Below the pieces are notes generated by a model. It was not told the DNA's origin and did no database searches. It was given only the letters and a program-made list of their open reading frames with translations. Shown piece after piece: positions 1-7,758 of a DNA stretch of 64,000 nucleotides. The translations under genes were made by a program, and so were the position numbers. Within the stretch, counting starts at the first letter, position 1, and every line of letters starts with the position of its first letter. The stretch comes from an uncultured Acetatifactor sp. (GTDB lineage: Bacteria > Bacillota > Clostridia > Lachnospirales > Lachnospiraceae): the NCBI GenBank assembly GCA_949840935.1, contig CATKXX010000009.1:22784-86783 (forward strand), in the 5' to 3' direction.

Positions 1-216
1 GCCCCTCATGAAAAAGAACAATTCCTGAACTGTCTTTCTGTCCTCCTCCGCCCATTCCAGCCATTTCTCATAAGTAACGTTTTTGCGCTCCACCGGGCTG
101 AAACGTCTCAGGGCCCCCGGATTCAGCCTTCCCCCGAAAGCCTCCCATTCATCCATCATCTCCTCATACTGCTTCTTGTGCTCTGGCAGCGGTCCCACTA
201 ATCGCAATTCTTCCAT
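1..216 (-). CDS. GNAT-family acetyltransferase, N-terminal part (runs off the window)
   Basis: The reading frame starts at an ATG at 216 and stays open to the window edge, giving the first 72 residues. The N-terminus (MEELRLVGPL) and the segment WEAFGGRLNPGALRR resemble the start of predicted acetyltransferases of the COG3981 type, in which an acidic tryptophan-rich helix precedes the GNAT core. The acetyl-CoA binding motif lies beyond the edge, so the assignment rests on the N-terminal region only. The gene begins 16 bases after the stop of pepF and is probably cotranscribed with it. Substrate unknown. Confidence 0.55.
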   Translation of the reverse strand, partial: MEELRLVGPLPEHKKQYEEMMDEWEAFGGRLNPGALRRFSPVERKNVTYEKWLEWAEEDRKTVQELFFFMRG

Positions 217-232
217 ATAGTCTGTCTCCCCG

Positions 233-2038
233 TCACAGCTGCTCCGTCAGCCTGCAGATTTCATCGATCATACCGCCGATGGTCTCTATGGTATCCAAAA
301 GAGGCTCATCCGTGGTGATATCGATTCCCGCCAGCGCCGCCAATTCCACGGGAGCCAGCGTGCTTCCCGCCGCCAGCACCTTCTTCCAGTCCTCAATGGC
401 AGCTTCGCCCTCGGTCTCGATACGTTTGCACATCTGGGTGGCAATGGTAAGCCCGGCGCTGTAGGTGTAAGAGTACAACCCCATATAGTAATGGGGCTGG
501 CGCATCCAGGTCAGCTCCGCGCCTTCATTGATCTCCACCGCATCTCCCCAGAATTTCTGCAGGGTATCCCGCATGAGATTACTCAGGGTTTCCGCCTGCA
601 CACTGCCTCCCTCGTCCACCAGCCTGTACACTTCCCTCTGGTAAGCTGCTTCCATGAGATGGGTCACGAAATTATGATAATAGGTATTGCCAATCATGCA
701 GGTCAGAACCCAGCGCCTGAACCGCGTATCCTGGCTGGTCTTTAACAGATAATGGGCCATGAGCAATTCGTTCATGGTGGAGGGAGCCTCCACGAAGTAA
801 GTGGACACCTCTGTGTCAAAGATGGACTGGCTGCTGTTGCAGGACTTAAAGTGCCCCGCATGTCCCAGCTCATGGGCCAAAGTAAACACATCCGACATCT
901 TGTTGTTCCATGTCAGCAGGATATAGGAACTCCTTCCATAAGGGCTTGCGCAGAAGCCTCCCGTGGATTTCCCCCTGTTCTGGGCAAAGTCCACCCAGCG
1001 CTCCTCGTAGGCGGTGTGCACCATCTGCACATAATCCTCCCCCAGGATGGAAAGGCCTTTCTCAATATACTCCCTTGATTCCTCAATGGTCACTGTCGGC
1101 GCATAATCCGGATCTACAGGAAGCTTCAGATCCGCAAAGGTCATCCTGTCCAGGCCGTGCACCCTCTGAATCAGCTTCGCGTACCTGCGCATATGGGGAG
1201 CCAGCTTCTCCGTGATCAGGTTGATCTGGCGGTCATAGAGCTCCCGGCTGACTTTCTGGTCATAAAGCAGATAGTCGAACACGGAGTCAAACCCCCGCAG
1301 GGCGGACAACACTTTTTCTGTCTGCACATTGGCATTGTAGGCAGCAGCCGTCACGTTCTCATACTCCCTGATCTTTCCGGAAAAAGCGTCAAAGGCCGCC
1401 CGGCGTACCTTAGTATCCGGTTCGTACTCATAGTCATCCTCGAAAAGAGAATATCCCAGCGGGTATTCCTTTCCGTCCGCCACGAAGGAATCAAATTTCA
1501 TATCTGCCAGCTTGGCAATATTGTAAATCTCATAGGGAGCCTTATAGATGCTCTGGCTCAGCGCGGAAACCACCCTCTCCGCCTCAGGATGCAGCCTGTG
1601 CGCCTTGTCACGCAGGACATTCTGCAGGAAACATTTATTGCCGTCGCTGATGGCAATGGCTTTCTGAATGACCTCCTCATCCTGCTCCATGATCTCGCTC
1701 CTGATAAAGCTCAGGCTGCTCTGCAATTTTGCGATCAGGCGGCAGATCCGGCCGTTTCTCTCCTGGTTCTCATTGTCGTAATAGTCCACGGACACAGCCA
1801 GATCGCAGTAATTGCCTGTAAGCGTCATCAGCTCATACACCTGCCGGTATGCCGTGACACAGGCTTCTATCTGCTCCGGTGTCTGCATCTTTCCCTTGTA
1901 CTTCTCCACGATCTCCCCGGCCAGCCGTTCCATCTTCTCTGCATCCCGCAGCATATCCGCCTCTGTGGCATAGATGCGGGATAAGTCCCAGGTCAGCTCC
2001 TCCGGTATCTCTTTCCTGTCCTTCAATTCTTCCGCCAT
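233..2038 (-). CDS. pepF: Oligoendopeptidase F (M3 family metallopeptidase)
   Basis: A 601-residue cytosolic zinc peptidase that trims short peptides. The zinc-binding signature HELGH is present (TLAHELGHAGHFKS, about residue 390) and is followed by the downstream glutamate region expected for the M3 family. The length matches the usual 600 residues of PepF. I chose the ATG at 2038 because AGGAGG lies nine bases upstream; the frame is open for another 30 codons, but that extension is lysine-rich and unlike the family. No signal peptide. It lies between an AraC-type regulator upstream and a GNAT gene downstream on the same strand. Confidence 0.93.
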   Translation of the reverse strand: MAEELKDRKEIPEELTWDLSRIYATEADMLRDAEKMERLAGEIVEKYKGKMQTPEQIEACVTAYRQVYELMTLTGNYCDLAVSVDYYDNENQERNGRICRLIAKLQSSLSFIRSEIMEQDEEVIQKAIAISDGNKCFLQNVLRDKAHRLHPEAERVVSALSQSIYKAPYEIYNIAKLADMKFDSFVADGKEYPLGYSLFEDDYEYEPDTKVRRAAFDAFSGKIREYENVTAAAYNANVQTEKVLSALRGFDSVFDYLLYDQKVSRELYDRQINLITEKLAPHMRRYAKLIQRVHGLDRMTFADLKLPVDPDYAPTVTIEESREYIEKGLSILGEDYVQMVHTAYEERWVDFAQNRGKSTGGFCASPYGRSSYILLTWNNKMSDVFTLAHELGHAGHFKSCNSSQSIFDTEVSTYFVEAPSTMNELLMAHYLLKTSQDTRFRRWVLTCMIGNTYYHNFVTHLMEAAYQREVYRLVDEGGSVQAETLSNLMRDTLQKFWGDAVEINEGAELTWMRQPHYYMGLYSYTYSAGLTIATQMCKRIETEGEAAIEDWKKVLAAGSTLAPVELAALAGIDITTDEPLLDTIETIGGMIDEICRLTEQL

Positions 2039-2167
2039 TTCCCTGTCCTCCTGTTTACTTGTTCTATAATTCCTTTTCTTTGATTTCTTTTCTTTGATTT
2101 CTGCGGGCCGTCCCAGCCCGGTCAACACCGTTTCCTCTGAATTTTCCGTTTCAGGGATGGCTCTGGC

Positions 2168-3016
2168 TCATTGTCCATGGAAATCATAAGCATAACGTCT
2201 GGCAGCATGAATATCCATGGAATGATACCGCTTAAATTCCCGCATCAGATGGGACTGATCCGTATAACCGTATCTGGACACGGCATCCATCATATGGAAT
2301 CCGCCCTTCCTTAAGATTTCATTCCACAGCATCTGGTAGCGCACCAGGTTGCCCAGCTTCTTGGGGGTAATGCCGATGTATTCATGAAACAGCCTCTCCA
2401 GCTGCCTCTCGCTTACAAAGCATTCCCTGGCCAATTCCCCGGCGCTCAGTGTGCCGCTTAACAGAGTTATCCCCCGGATTGCATTGTTGACCACACCGTT
2501 GAGCCTTACCCGGGGCATCCTCCCCAAAAATAATGCTTCCGCCGCCTCCGCCCGCTCCCCAAGGGAAGTCCTCTCAAACAGCTGCTGCCGCAATATCCCG
2601 TCCAGCCAGCCAAACCGGGACGACACCTCAAAGAAGCCGTTCATCGTGCCTTTCAGGGAATCCTCGGAAAAAGCATACGCGCCCCACCCGTAAAACCGTA
2701 CGGCAAAGGTAGATACCATATGCCCCTTCCTCCTCCCCCTCCCGGTGGAAAAAGGACGGTCATTGATCCCGCAAAACATACCTGTAACGGTGTTCGCGGT
2801 ATGGTCGATCTCATAAATGATATCTGCGCAGGTGTCAGGAATGACTATGGAATTACCCGTCCCCATGCCGCCCTCCTGTTCCTGGTAAGGCCTCTCGCTC
2901 CCCCAGAAGCAGCGGACGTATTTCGCCAGCTCCGCGTTCCCCGGCAGCACTTCCCTGTATGTTTCATCCCTGTGGAAAGGGGTTGCCGTAACCGGCACGT
3001 AAACTGTATTTTTCAT
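2168..3016 (-). CDS. AraC-family transcriptional regulator (DUF6597-like N-terminus)
   Basis: A 282-residue regulator. The N-terminal half contains the AKYVRCFWGS motif followed by a cupin-like region typical of the DUF6597 sensor domain. The C-terminal hundred residues form an AraC double helix-turn-helix (ECFVSERQLERLFHEYIGITPKK, then YGYTDQSHLMREFKRY). I placed the start at the ATG at 3016, where the protein reads MKNTVYVPVT; upstream codons are open but have no fitting ribosome site. It starts 16 bases after the trmD-GNAT stop, so it may be read from the same transcript. The regulated genes and effector cannot be told from sequence; a sensor for a small organic ligand is the usual role. 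Confidence 0.88.
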   Translation of the reverse strand: MKNTVYVPVTATPFHRDETYREVLPGNAELAKYVRCFWGSERPYQEQEGGMGTGNSIVIPDTCADIIYEIDHTANTVTGMFCGINDRPFSTGRGRRKGHMVSTFAVRFYGWGAYAFSEDSLKGTMNGFFEVSSRFGWLDGILRQQLFERTSLGERAEAAEALFLGRMPRVRLNGVVNNAIRGITLLSGTLSAGELARECFVSERQLERLFHEYIGITPKKLGNLVRYQMLWNEILRKGGFHMMDAVSRYGYTDQSHLMREFKRYHSMDIHAARRYAYDFHGQ

Positions 3017-3032
3017 TTCCTTTTCATCCAGA

Positions 3033-4409
3033 TCATTTCTTTTCCAGCCACCAGACCGACCGGTCTGACCGATACAGGCCAAGCTTCTCCTGCAAAGCAA
3101 AGGATACCTGATTCCCCACGATCACATGTCCATAGGGTGTCCAGCCCTTTTCCAGGATCCTGTTGATGGCATATGCCTCCAGGGAAACGGCAATCCCCTG
3201 CCGCCGGTATGCTTCTTCCACATACAGCAGGCCAAGGCTGCCTTCATTGTGCATCCCGATAAATCCCACAAGCCTGTCCTCCACAAAGGCGCCGTACATG
3301 ACTCCTTCCCTGATCCTGGCCTCCACGTAATCCCTGCCGTCATAATCATAATGTCCACTGACATAATCCAGATGGGCAGAGGTCAGCTTCCGTATATCCT
3401 TATGCTTCACCGGCAGGGGAACCCTCTGTGTGTACAGGAGCTGACGGCATTCGCTGTGAACCTCGTATGCCTCCCCGCCGCACAGCATTTCCATAAAAAA
3501 TGCCTGGGAGACCACAAAGGACTCCGTCTCCTCCGGCGCCAGGGACAGCAGCCTTTCCCCCCTCTCCGCAGAGGAGGCGGAGATCATGCAGAGCCTGCAC
3601 CTGCGGTCATAAAGAAGGATTTCCTCCCCTTCCCAACAGAGGATTTCCGCCCTGCCGCGCCTTAAGCCCTCTATCATATGTATATAATTTCTCTTATCCT
3701 TCAGAAGCAGGCCGATCAGCTCCTGTTTCCGCTGGTATTTTTCATACAGATCCGGCCTGTTTACAGCGGTCAGGCGTTCCGACTGCTCCAGCCTCCACTG
3801 CGTGATCCTCCTGTGGTCGCCGGAGAGCAGTATCGGAGGCACGCTCCTGCCATGCCAGATTTCCGGGCGGGAATACTGGGGATATTCCAGCAAATCATTG
3901 TAAAAGCTCTCCTCCTCTGCGGAATCCTCATTACCCAACACACCGGGAATCAGCCTGGCCACCGCATCGATCATCACCATGGCGGGCAATTCCCCGCCTG
4001 TAAGGACATAATCGCCGATGGAGACATAGTCCGTCACAACCTCCTCCAACACACGCTGGTCTATCCCCTCATAGTGGCCGCACAGAAGTACCAACTCCTC
4101 CTCCCCGGAAAGCTCCTCCGCCAAAGCCTGGGTAAACGGCCTCCCCTGGGGAGTCAGGTACACCGTCCTGACACGCTTTCCCCCGGTCACGGATTCCCAT
4201 GCGTTAAAAACAGGCTGTGCCTGCATCAACATGCCTGCACCGCCTCCGTAAGGATAATCATCGACCTTCTTATGCTTATCCAGGGAATACTCTCTGATAT
4301 CCGCCGCGTGAATGGACAGGCGCCCTTCCTGCACTGCCCTGCCGATGACACTCCACCGCAGGGCATCCTCTATCATCCCGGGAAACAACGTCAAAACATG
4401 AATCTTCAT
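3033..4409 (-). CDS. trmD: tRNA (guanine-37-N1)-methyltransferase TrmD fused to a GNAT acetyltransferase domain
   Basis: A 458-residue protein with two domains in one frame. Residues 1 to about 240 are TrmD, the SAM-dependent enzyme that methylates G37 of tRNAs to prevent frameshifting. The trefoil-knot motifs GHYEGIDQRV and SIGDYVLTGGELPA are intact, including the aspartate in GDYVLTGGE. Residues about 255 to 458 form an acetyltransferase whose acetyl-CoA motif reads YRRQGIAVSLEAYA. The linker reads KDKRNYIHMIEGLRRG, and MIEGLRRGRAE looks like the usual N-terminus of a free-standing GNAT protein, so two genes seem to have merged. The start at 4409 has GAGAGG nine bases upstream. It follows rimM by 13 bases. 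Stand-alone TrmD is about 245 residues. Confidence 0.93.
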   Translation of the reverse strand: MKIHVLTLFPGMIEDALRWSVIGRAVQEGRLSIHAADIREYSLDKHKKVDDYPYGGGAGMLMQAQPVFNAWESVTGGKRVRTVYLTPQGRPFTQALAEELSGEEELVLLCGHYEGIDQRVLEEVVTDYVSIGDYVLTGGELPAMVMIDAVARLIPGVLGNEDSAEEESFYNDLLEYPQYSRPEIWHGRSVPPILLSGDHRRITQWRLEQSERLTAVNRPDLYEKYQRKQELIGLLLKDKRNYIHMIEGLRRGRAEILCWEGEEILLYDRRCRLCMISASSAERGERLLSLAPEETESFVVSQAFFMEMLCGGEAYEVHSECRQLLYTQRVPLPVKHKDIRKLTSAHLDYVSGHYDYDGRDYVEARIREGVMYGAFVEDRLVGFIGMHNEGSLGLLYVEEAYRRQGIAVSLEAYAINRILEKGWTPYGHVIVGNQVSFALQEKLGLYRSDRSVWWLEKK

Positions 4410-4422
4410 CACAGCCATCCTC

Positions 4423-4929
4423 TCAAAGCAATCCTTCCAGAATATGGATTTTGATATATCCCGCCTCCACGTCCACCTCGAGGACGCACTGCCTGATCGC
4501 CGGAAGCAGCAATTCCCTTCCATCCGCCAGATCGATGGCGTATACATCATTGGCCCCGGTCTCTATCACCTCCCGCAGCACACCGATTTCCTGCCCTTCT
4601 TCGTCCAACACCCTAAGTCCCATGAGATCCGCTATAAAATACTCGTCCCTGCCCAGGCGCACCGCGTTTTCCCTTGGCACGAACAGGGGCTTCTGCCGGA
4701 ATCTCTCCACATCATTTACATTGTCATAGCCCTTCAGCTTTAATACAGCAAATTGTTTTACGAATTTCACACCCTCGATTTCCAGCGTCATCCGCTCCTT
4801 CCCCGTATCAAGGATGACCTCCTTTAAACGCTTAAAACGCCTCACATCATCCGTAGTGGGATAGACCTTCACTTCGCCGCGGACCCCGTGAGGGGACGTA
4901 ATGATCCCTACCTGAAAAAATTCTTCCAT
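4423..4929 (-). CDS. rimM: 16S rRNA processing protein RimM
   Basis: A 168-residue ribosome maturation factor that binds S19 and the 30S head. The N-terminal domain opens with FFQVGIITSPHGVRGEVKVYPTTDD, the diagnostic RimM motif, and the C-terminal PRC-barrel domain contains YFIADLMGLRV and TGANDVYAI with the final LLPAI segment. Length is normal for the family. Ribosome site AAAGAGGG precedes the ATG at 4929. It sits directly upstream of trmD, as in most bacteria. However, the usual rpsP and KH-domain genes are not upstream; a small uncharacterised gene stands there instead. Confidence 0.96.
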   Translation of the reverse strand: MEEFFQVGIITSPHGVRGEVKVYPTTDDVRRFKRLKEVILDTGKERMTLEIEGVKFVKQFAVLKLKGYDNVNDVERFRQKPLFVPRENAVRLGRDEYFIADLMGLRVLDEEGQEIGVLREVIETGANDVYAIDLADGRELLLPAIRQCVLEVDVEAGYIKIHILEGLL

Positions 4930-4978
4930 ATCTGCCCTCTTTCACTTTCCCTGCCGGATATTCATTTCCCATTATCTG

Positions 4979-5395
4979 TTAAACTCTTTTATCAAAACAA
5001 GGCTTATTCCCGGCATCTGCCATATTCATAAAAGTATCCCTGTCATTGTGCGGGAACAGCATTTCCATATACAAATTCCCCAGCAGGCTTTTTACGGTCT
5101 CATTATCCACACTGATATCCGGTAAATCATTTGTTTCCAAACGTTTCAGCCTCTCCAGGATTTTCTCGATATTCCGCCGTTCCGAGACCTCCGGCCCCGG
5201 TTCGTCCCTTGCTGCCTCCGCGGGAGCCGATTCCATGATGGGCTTTGTTTCGGGGATATTATATACAACATTTTTACATGTTTTCACAAAACACTCCGGG
5301 TCATACTCCGCCAGGTAACCCAGGTCATCCATAGTGAGCACCTTCCTGTTATGTATCTTAAGATAAATATTTACCAGACGAGTATCCTTTCCCAT
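4979..5395 (-). CDS. Conserved small protein of unknown function upstream of rimM
   Basis: A 138-residue protein that I do not recognise. The N-terminus MGKDTRLVNIYLKIHNRKVLTM is basic and could form a small alpha/beta fold. It continues with a DLGYLAEYDPECFVKTCKNVVYNI segment, an acidic proline-rich linker and a helical C-terminus. No membrane segment or signal peptide. The ATG at 5395 has AAAGGAG at good spacing. The frame stays open upstream through the leader, but that part crosses a transcription terminator and I exclude it. Its position 49 bases before rimM suggests a translation-related or constitutive role, which is inference only. Confidence 0.7.
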   Translation of the reverse strand: MGKDTRLVNIYLKIHNRKVLTMDDLGYLAEYDPECFVKTCKNVVYNIPETKPIMESAPAEAARDEPGPEVSERRNIEKILERLKRLETNDLPDISVDNETVKSLLGNLYMEMLFPHNDRDTFMNMADAGNKPCFDKRV

Positions 5396-5431
5396 AGCTG
5401 CTCTCCTTTCCCCAGTACGTGTCCTCCCCGT

Positions 5432-5457
5432 AAAAATGGGGCGGAAATCCCGCCCCA
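5432..5457 (-). terminator. Rho-independent terminator in the leader of the small rimM-linked gene
   Basis: On the minus strand an eight-base-pair GC stem (TGGGGCGG with CCGCCCCA, loop of five) is followed directly by TTTTT. It lies between a good promoter at 5619-5647 and the start codon at 5395, so it would either end a short RNA of about 180 bases or act as an attenuator for the downstream genes. Confidence 0.75.
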
Positions 5458-5618
5458 CTGTCAGATTCGCACCCTGAGCAGCAAAACCCCCCGTGTCATT
5501 GCCCGTGTCAGGCCAAGACAACCCGCTCAAAGCTGTCTCCGTTAAAGGCCGCGATTTTACCTGCCAATCCAAAAGCATTTATGTATGGAAATGCTGATCA
5601 AAGCGTTTCCTTATAACA

Positions 5619-5647
5619 AGTATACTCAAATATCAGGAAAATAGCAA
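5619..5647 (-). promoter_or_regulatory. Sigma-A-type promoter for the leader/rimM region
   Basis: Minus-strand hexamers TTGCTA (5642-5647) and TATACT (5619-5624) are separated by 17 bases. Transcription would start near 5612 and run into the leader terminator. The lipoprotein gene ends 29 bases upstream, so this is the first promoter of a new unit. Confidence 0.65.
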
Positions 5648-5675
5648 CCAATTTTGTAATTTATCGCCTGGCTCC

Positions 5676-6572
5676 TCAGTCAATCAACTTGAAATACTGC
5701 CTCTCCTGGGAATCCCGGTTGTCATATGTCACACAAAGGTACAAATTCTCCGCCTCATACCCGTCCGGCACCGCCCAGGCCACCGTCATATCCCTGCTCT
5801 CCCCTTTGGGAAGATCATAATGGTAATATTCTGTCGAACCCGGCTGGGAGGAAGATGCCGAAAAGTATATCGGCATACAGGATATCATAGTGACCTTTTG
5901 GGTGGAGGAATCCGCGCAGGCCAGCATGATGGCGCTGATATGCTGGTTACTGCCTTCCACCGCGTCAATATTATACGCCGTCAGGTCACAGGCCAGAATC
6001 TTCATCCCGGCAATGCTGCAAATCCCCGGATTCCCGTCCCTGTCGTAAACTTCCGTTTCCTCCACCAGCTCTGCATTGCCCAATCCCGCCGCCTCCGGAG
6101 AATCGTACAGGCCCGCCTTATGAAGCGTAAACTCCATTTCCTGGCACAGGGTATTTTCGTCCTGATAATACATTACCTGCAGAGTATCACCTGCGTGCAA
6201 TATCTGGTCGGACAGGAAAATATCTTCTTCCTCCCAGCTTTCCCCTGCTTCCCCGCCTTCCTTTCCAGAGGCGGAATTCCCTCCTCCCGCAAGACCGTCC
6301 CCAGGCTTTCCTCCCTCAGATTCTCCTTCTCCGGACTTTCCTCCCCCAAATTCTCCGTCCCCGGGTTTTCCTCCCCCAGATTCTCCGTCCCCGGGCAGAT
6401 TCCCTGCCCCCATCCCGGCTCCGGCTTCTCCGCCCGGCTCCCCGGAAGAATGGTAAGCGCTTCCCGCCCCGTCCGAAGCAGGGCCGGCACCCTGTCCACT
6501 GTCCGGCTCACTGCAGGATGCCAGCAGCAAACTTGTAGTCAGAATGAATACGGATAACAGATTCTTTTTCAT
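5676..6572 (-). CDS. Glycine-rich lipoprotein of unknown function
   Basis: A 298-residue predicted lipoprotein. It opens with MKKNLLSVFILTTSLLLASCS, a classical lipoprotein signal whose lipobox LLASC places a lipidated cysteine near residue 20, so it should be anchored on the outer face of the membrane. Residues about 22-115 are low complexity with imperfect repeats of the type GDGEFGGGKSGEGES, probably a flexible wall-spanning stalk. The C-terminal 180 residues form a soluble domain (ILHAGDTLQVMYYQDENT to QERQYFKLID) resembling a beta-sandwich that I cannot name. Start chosen at 6572 because the signal peptide begins there and GAGG lies nine bases upstream. Function unknown. Confidence 0.75.
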   Translation of the reverse strand: MKKNLLSVFILTTSLLLASCSEPDSGQGAGPASDGAGSAYHSSGEPGGEAGAGMGAGNLPGDGESGGGKPGDGEFGGGKSGEGESEGGKPGDGLAGGGNSASGKEGGEAGESWEEEDIFLSDQILHAGDTLQVMYYQDENTLCQEMEFTLHKAGLYDSPEAAGLGNAELVEETEVYDRDGNPGICSIAGMKILACDLTAYNIDAVEGSNQHISAIMLACADSSTQKVTMISCMPIYFSASSSQPGSTEYYHYDLPKGESRDMTVAWAVPDGYEAENLYLCVTYDNRDSQERQYFKLID

Positions 6573-6953
6573 AAACCTTAACCTCACTTTCATACGCCCG
6601 GTGTACTGACGGCGCATATATCTTTTTACAGGATTATCCTATCATCCATATGTATCCTGCTTTTTTCCTGCTTGTATCTGTGTTGTATCTTTTCTAAATT
6701 TCCCATTATGATCAAGCGGCAGAATGCATATTATTCGCACTGCTTCATATACTCTTTTACAGGCACTTCCTGTCAACGATCTTTTCAAGGATTGTTGCAA
6801 AAGGCGTTTCACATTCAAGTACTGATTTTCTTCAGGATTAACGCAACGATGTACTAGGAAATACTTCGGCATGGGAGTCTGCCTGGAAAGACGGGTTGTA
6901 GACAGAACCTGTCTCCCCATGGGAGACGGTCATAACAGAAGGACAGGAAAAGC
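6573..6953. other. Intergenic region between divergent genes
   Basis: About 380 bases without a supportable gene. It must hold the divergent promoters for the lipoprotein (minus) and the DUF6512-like gene (plus), but I could not fix convincing hexamers. The one clear structure is a perfect seven-base inverted repeat, GTCTCCC and GGGAGAC with a CAT loop, at about 6911-6935, just upstream of the plus-strand gene. A 92-codon minus-strand frame here has no ribosome site and no protein-like composition. Confidence 0.5.
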
Positions 6954-7523
6954 ATGAAACAGTTAAAAACCCTTACGATCATCGGAATCATTACCGTATT
7001 GATCACAGGCTCGCTTGCCCACTTTGTGTACAGCTGGACAGGGAATAACCATATTGCGGGCCTTTTCACTCCGGTCAACGAGTCTGTCTGGGAACATATG
7101 AAATTATTGTTTTTCCCAATGCTGGCCTATTCCCTGTTCCTGGCCTTCCGGCTGCGGAGGGAATATCCCTGCATTGTCTCCGCGTTCTGCTTCGGAATCC
7201 TGGCTGGTACATGGCTCATCCCGGCATTTTATTATGCGTATACCTCTATTCTTGGAAAAAATGTTTTCCTTCTGGACATCGGCACGTTTATCCTGAGCGT
7301 GCTGGCCGCTTTCCTGCTCTCTTACAGGCTGACCCTATCCTGCAGGCTGAAACCCTTCACCCTCTTACTTTGCGGCCTGGTCTGCATCCTCTTTATCTGC
7401 TTTGTGCGGTTCACTTACCGGCCCCCGGATCTTATACTCTTTCAGGATCCTGCCATTCACCAGAGCGATCAATATAACGCCGCCTTGCGCAGGGGAAGAC
7501 ACCCTCTCAATAAGCCTCATTGA
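6954..7523 (+). CDS. DUF6512-like integral membrane protein
   Basis: A 189-residue membrane protein with about five hydrophobic helices: residues 7-27, 52-66, 76-95, 105-122 and 130-150. The segment GLFTPVNESVWEHMKLLFFPML between helices one and two is the feature I associate with the uncharacterised DUF6512 family. The gene is the only plus-strand gene in the first 48 kb. The last 20 residues (AIHQSDQYNAALRRGRHPLN) are hydrophilic and look unlike a family ending, and they run into the hairpin-rich segment at 7546-7610. The 3' end may therefore have been altered by a rearrangement. Function unknown. Confidence 0.75.
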   Translation: MKQLKTLTIIGIITVLITGSLAHFVYSWTGNNHIAGLFTPVNESVWEHMKLLFFPMLAYSLFLAFRLRREYPCIVSAFCFGILAGTWLIPAFYYAYTSILGKNVFLLDIGTFILSVLAAFLLSYRLTLSCRLKPFTLLLCGLVCILFICFVRFTYRPPDLILFQDPAIHQSDQYNAALRRGRHPLNKPH

Positions 7524-7545
7524 CAGGCACAGCAGGAAATCAAAG

Positions 7546-7610
7546 ACCCCGCTGCAAGCAACGGGGTATCAATCTTGAAACGCCCCAAGGGCAATGCGTC
7601 CATAGGACGC
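7546..7610. repeat. Cluster of three short hairpins downstream of the DUF6512-like gene
   Basis: Three inverted repeats follow one another: ACCCCG with CGGGGT (7546-7567), GCCC-CAA-GGGC (7582-7592) and GCGTCC-ATA-GGACGC (7596-7610). None is followed by a long T run. The arrangement resembles the small palindromic intergenic repeats of Lachnospiraceae genomes, but only one copy is in the window, so I cannot prove that it is a repeated element. Confidence 0.4.
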
Positions 7611-7643
7611 TATGGTATTTGACCCTCGCGGCATTCGCCACTC

Positions 7644-7689
7644 AAAAAGGCTGCCGCTTACCGGAATCTCATTCCACTAAGCAGCAGCC
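7644..7689 (-). terminator. Terminator of pgi
   Basis: On the minus strand a 12-base-pair stem (GGCTGCTGCTTA with TAAGCGGCAGCC, one G-T pair) encloses a 17-base loop and is followed by TTTTT. It lies 70 bases after the pgi stop codon. Confidence 0.85.
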
Positions 7690-7758
7690 CGCCTTCTGTA
7701 TTCCTGAAAGCCACATACCGGGCAACCGCCAAATATGCCGCTTCAGGCTCTTGATACA

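Noticed and set aside
5396..5578. Upstream in-frame extension of the 138-residue gene
   Set aside because: It crosses a strong intrinsic terminator, and the ATG at 5395 has a proper ribosome site.
6642..6920. A 92-codon minus-strand frame between the lipoprotein and the DUF6512-like gene
   Set aside because: No ribosome site, no family resemblance, and it would overlap the region needed for divergent promoters.
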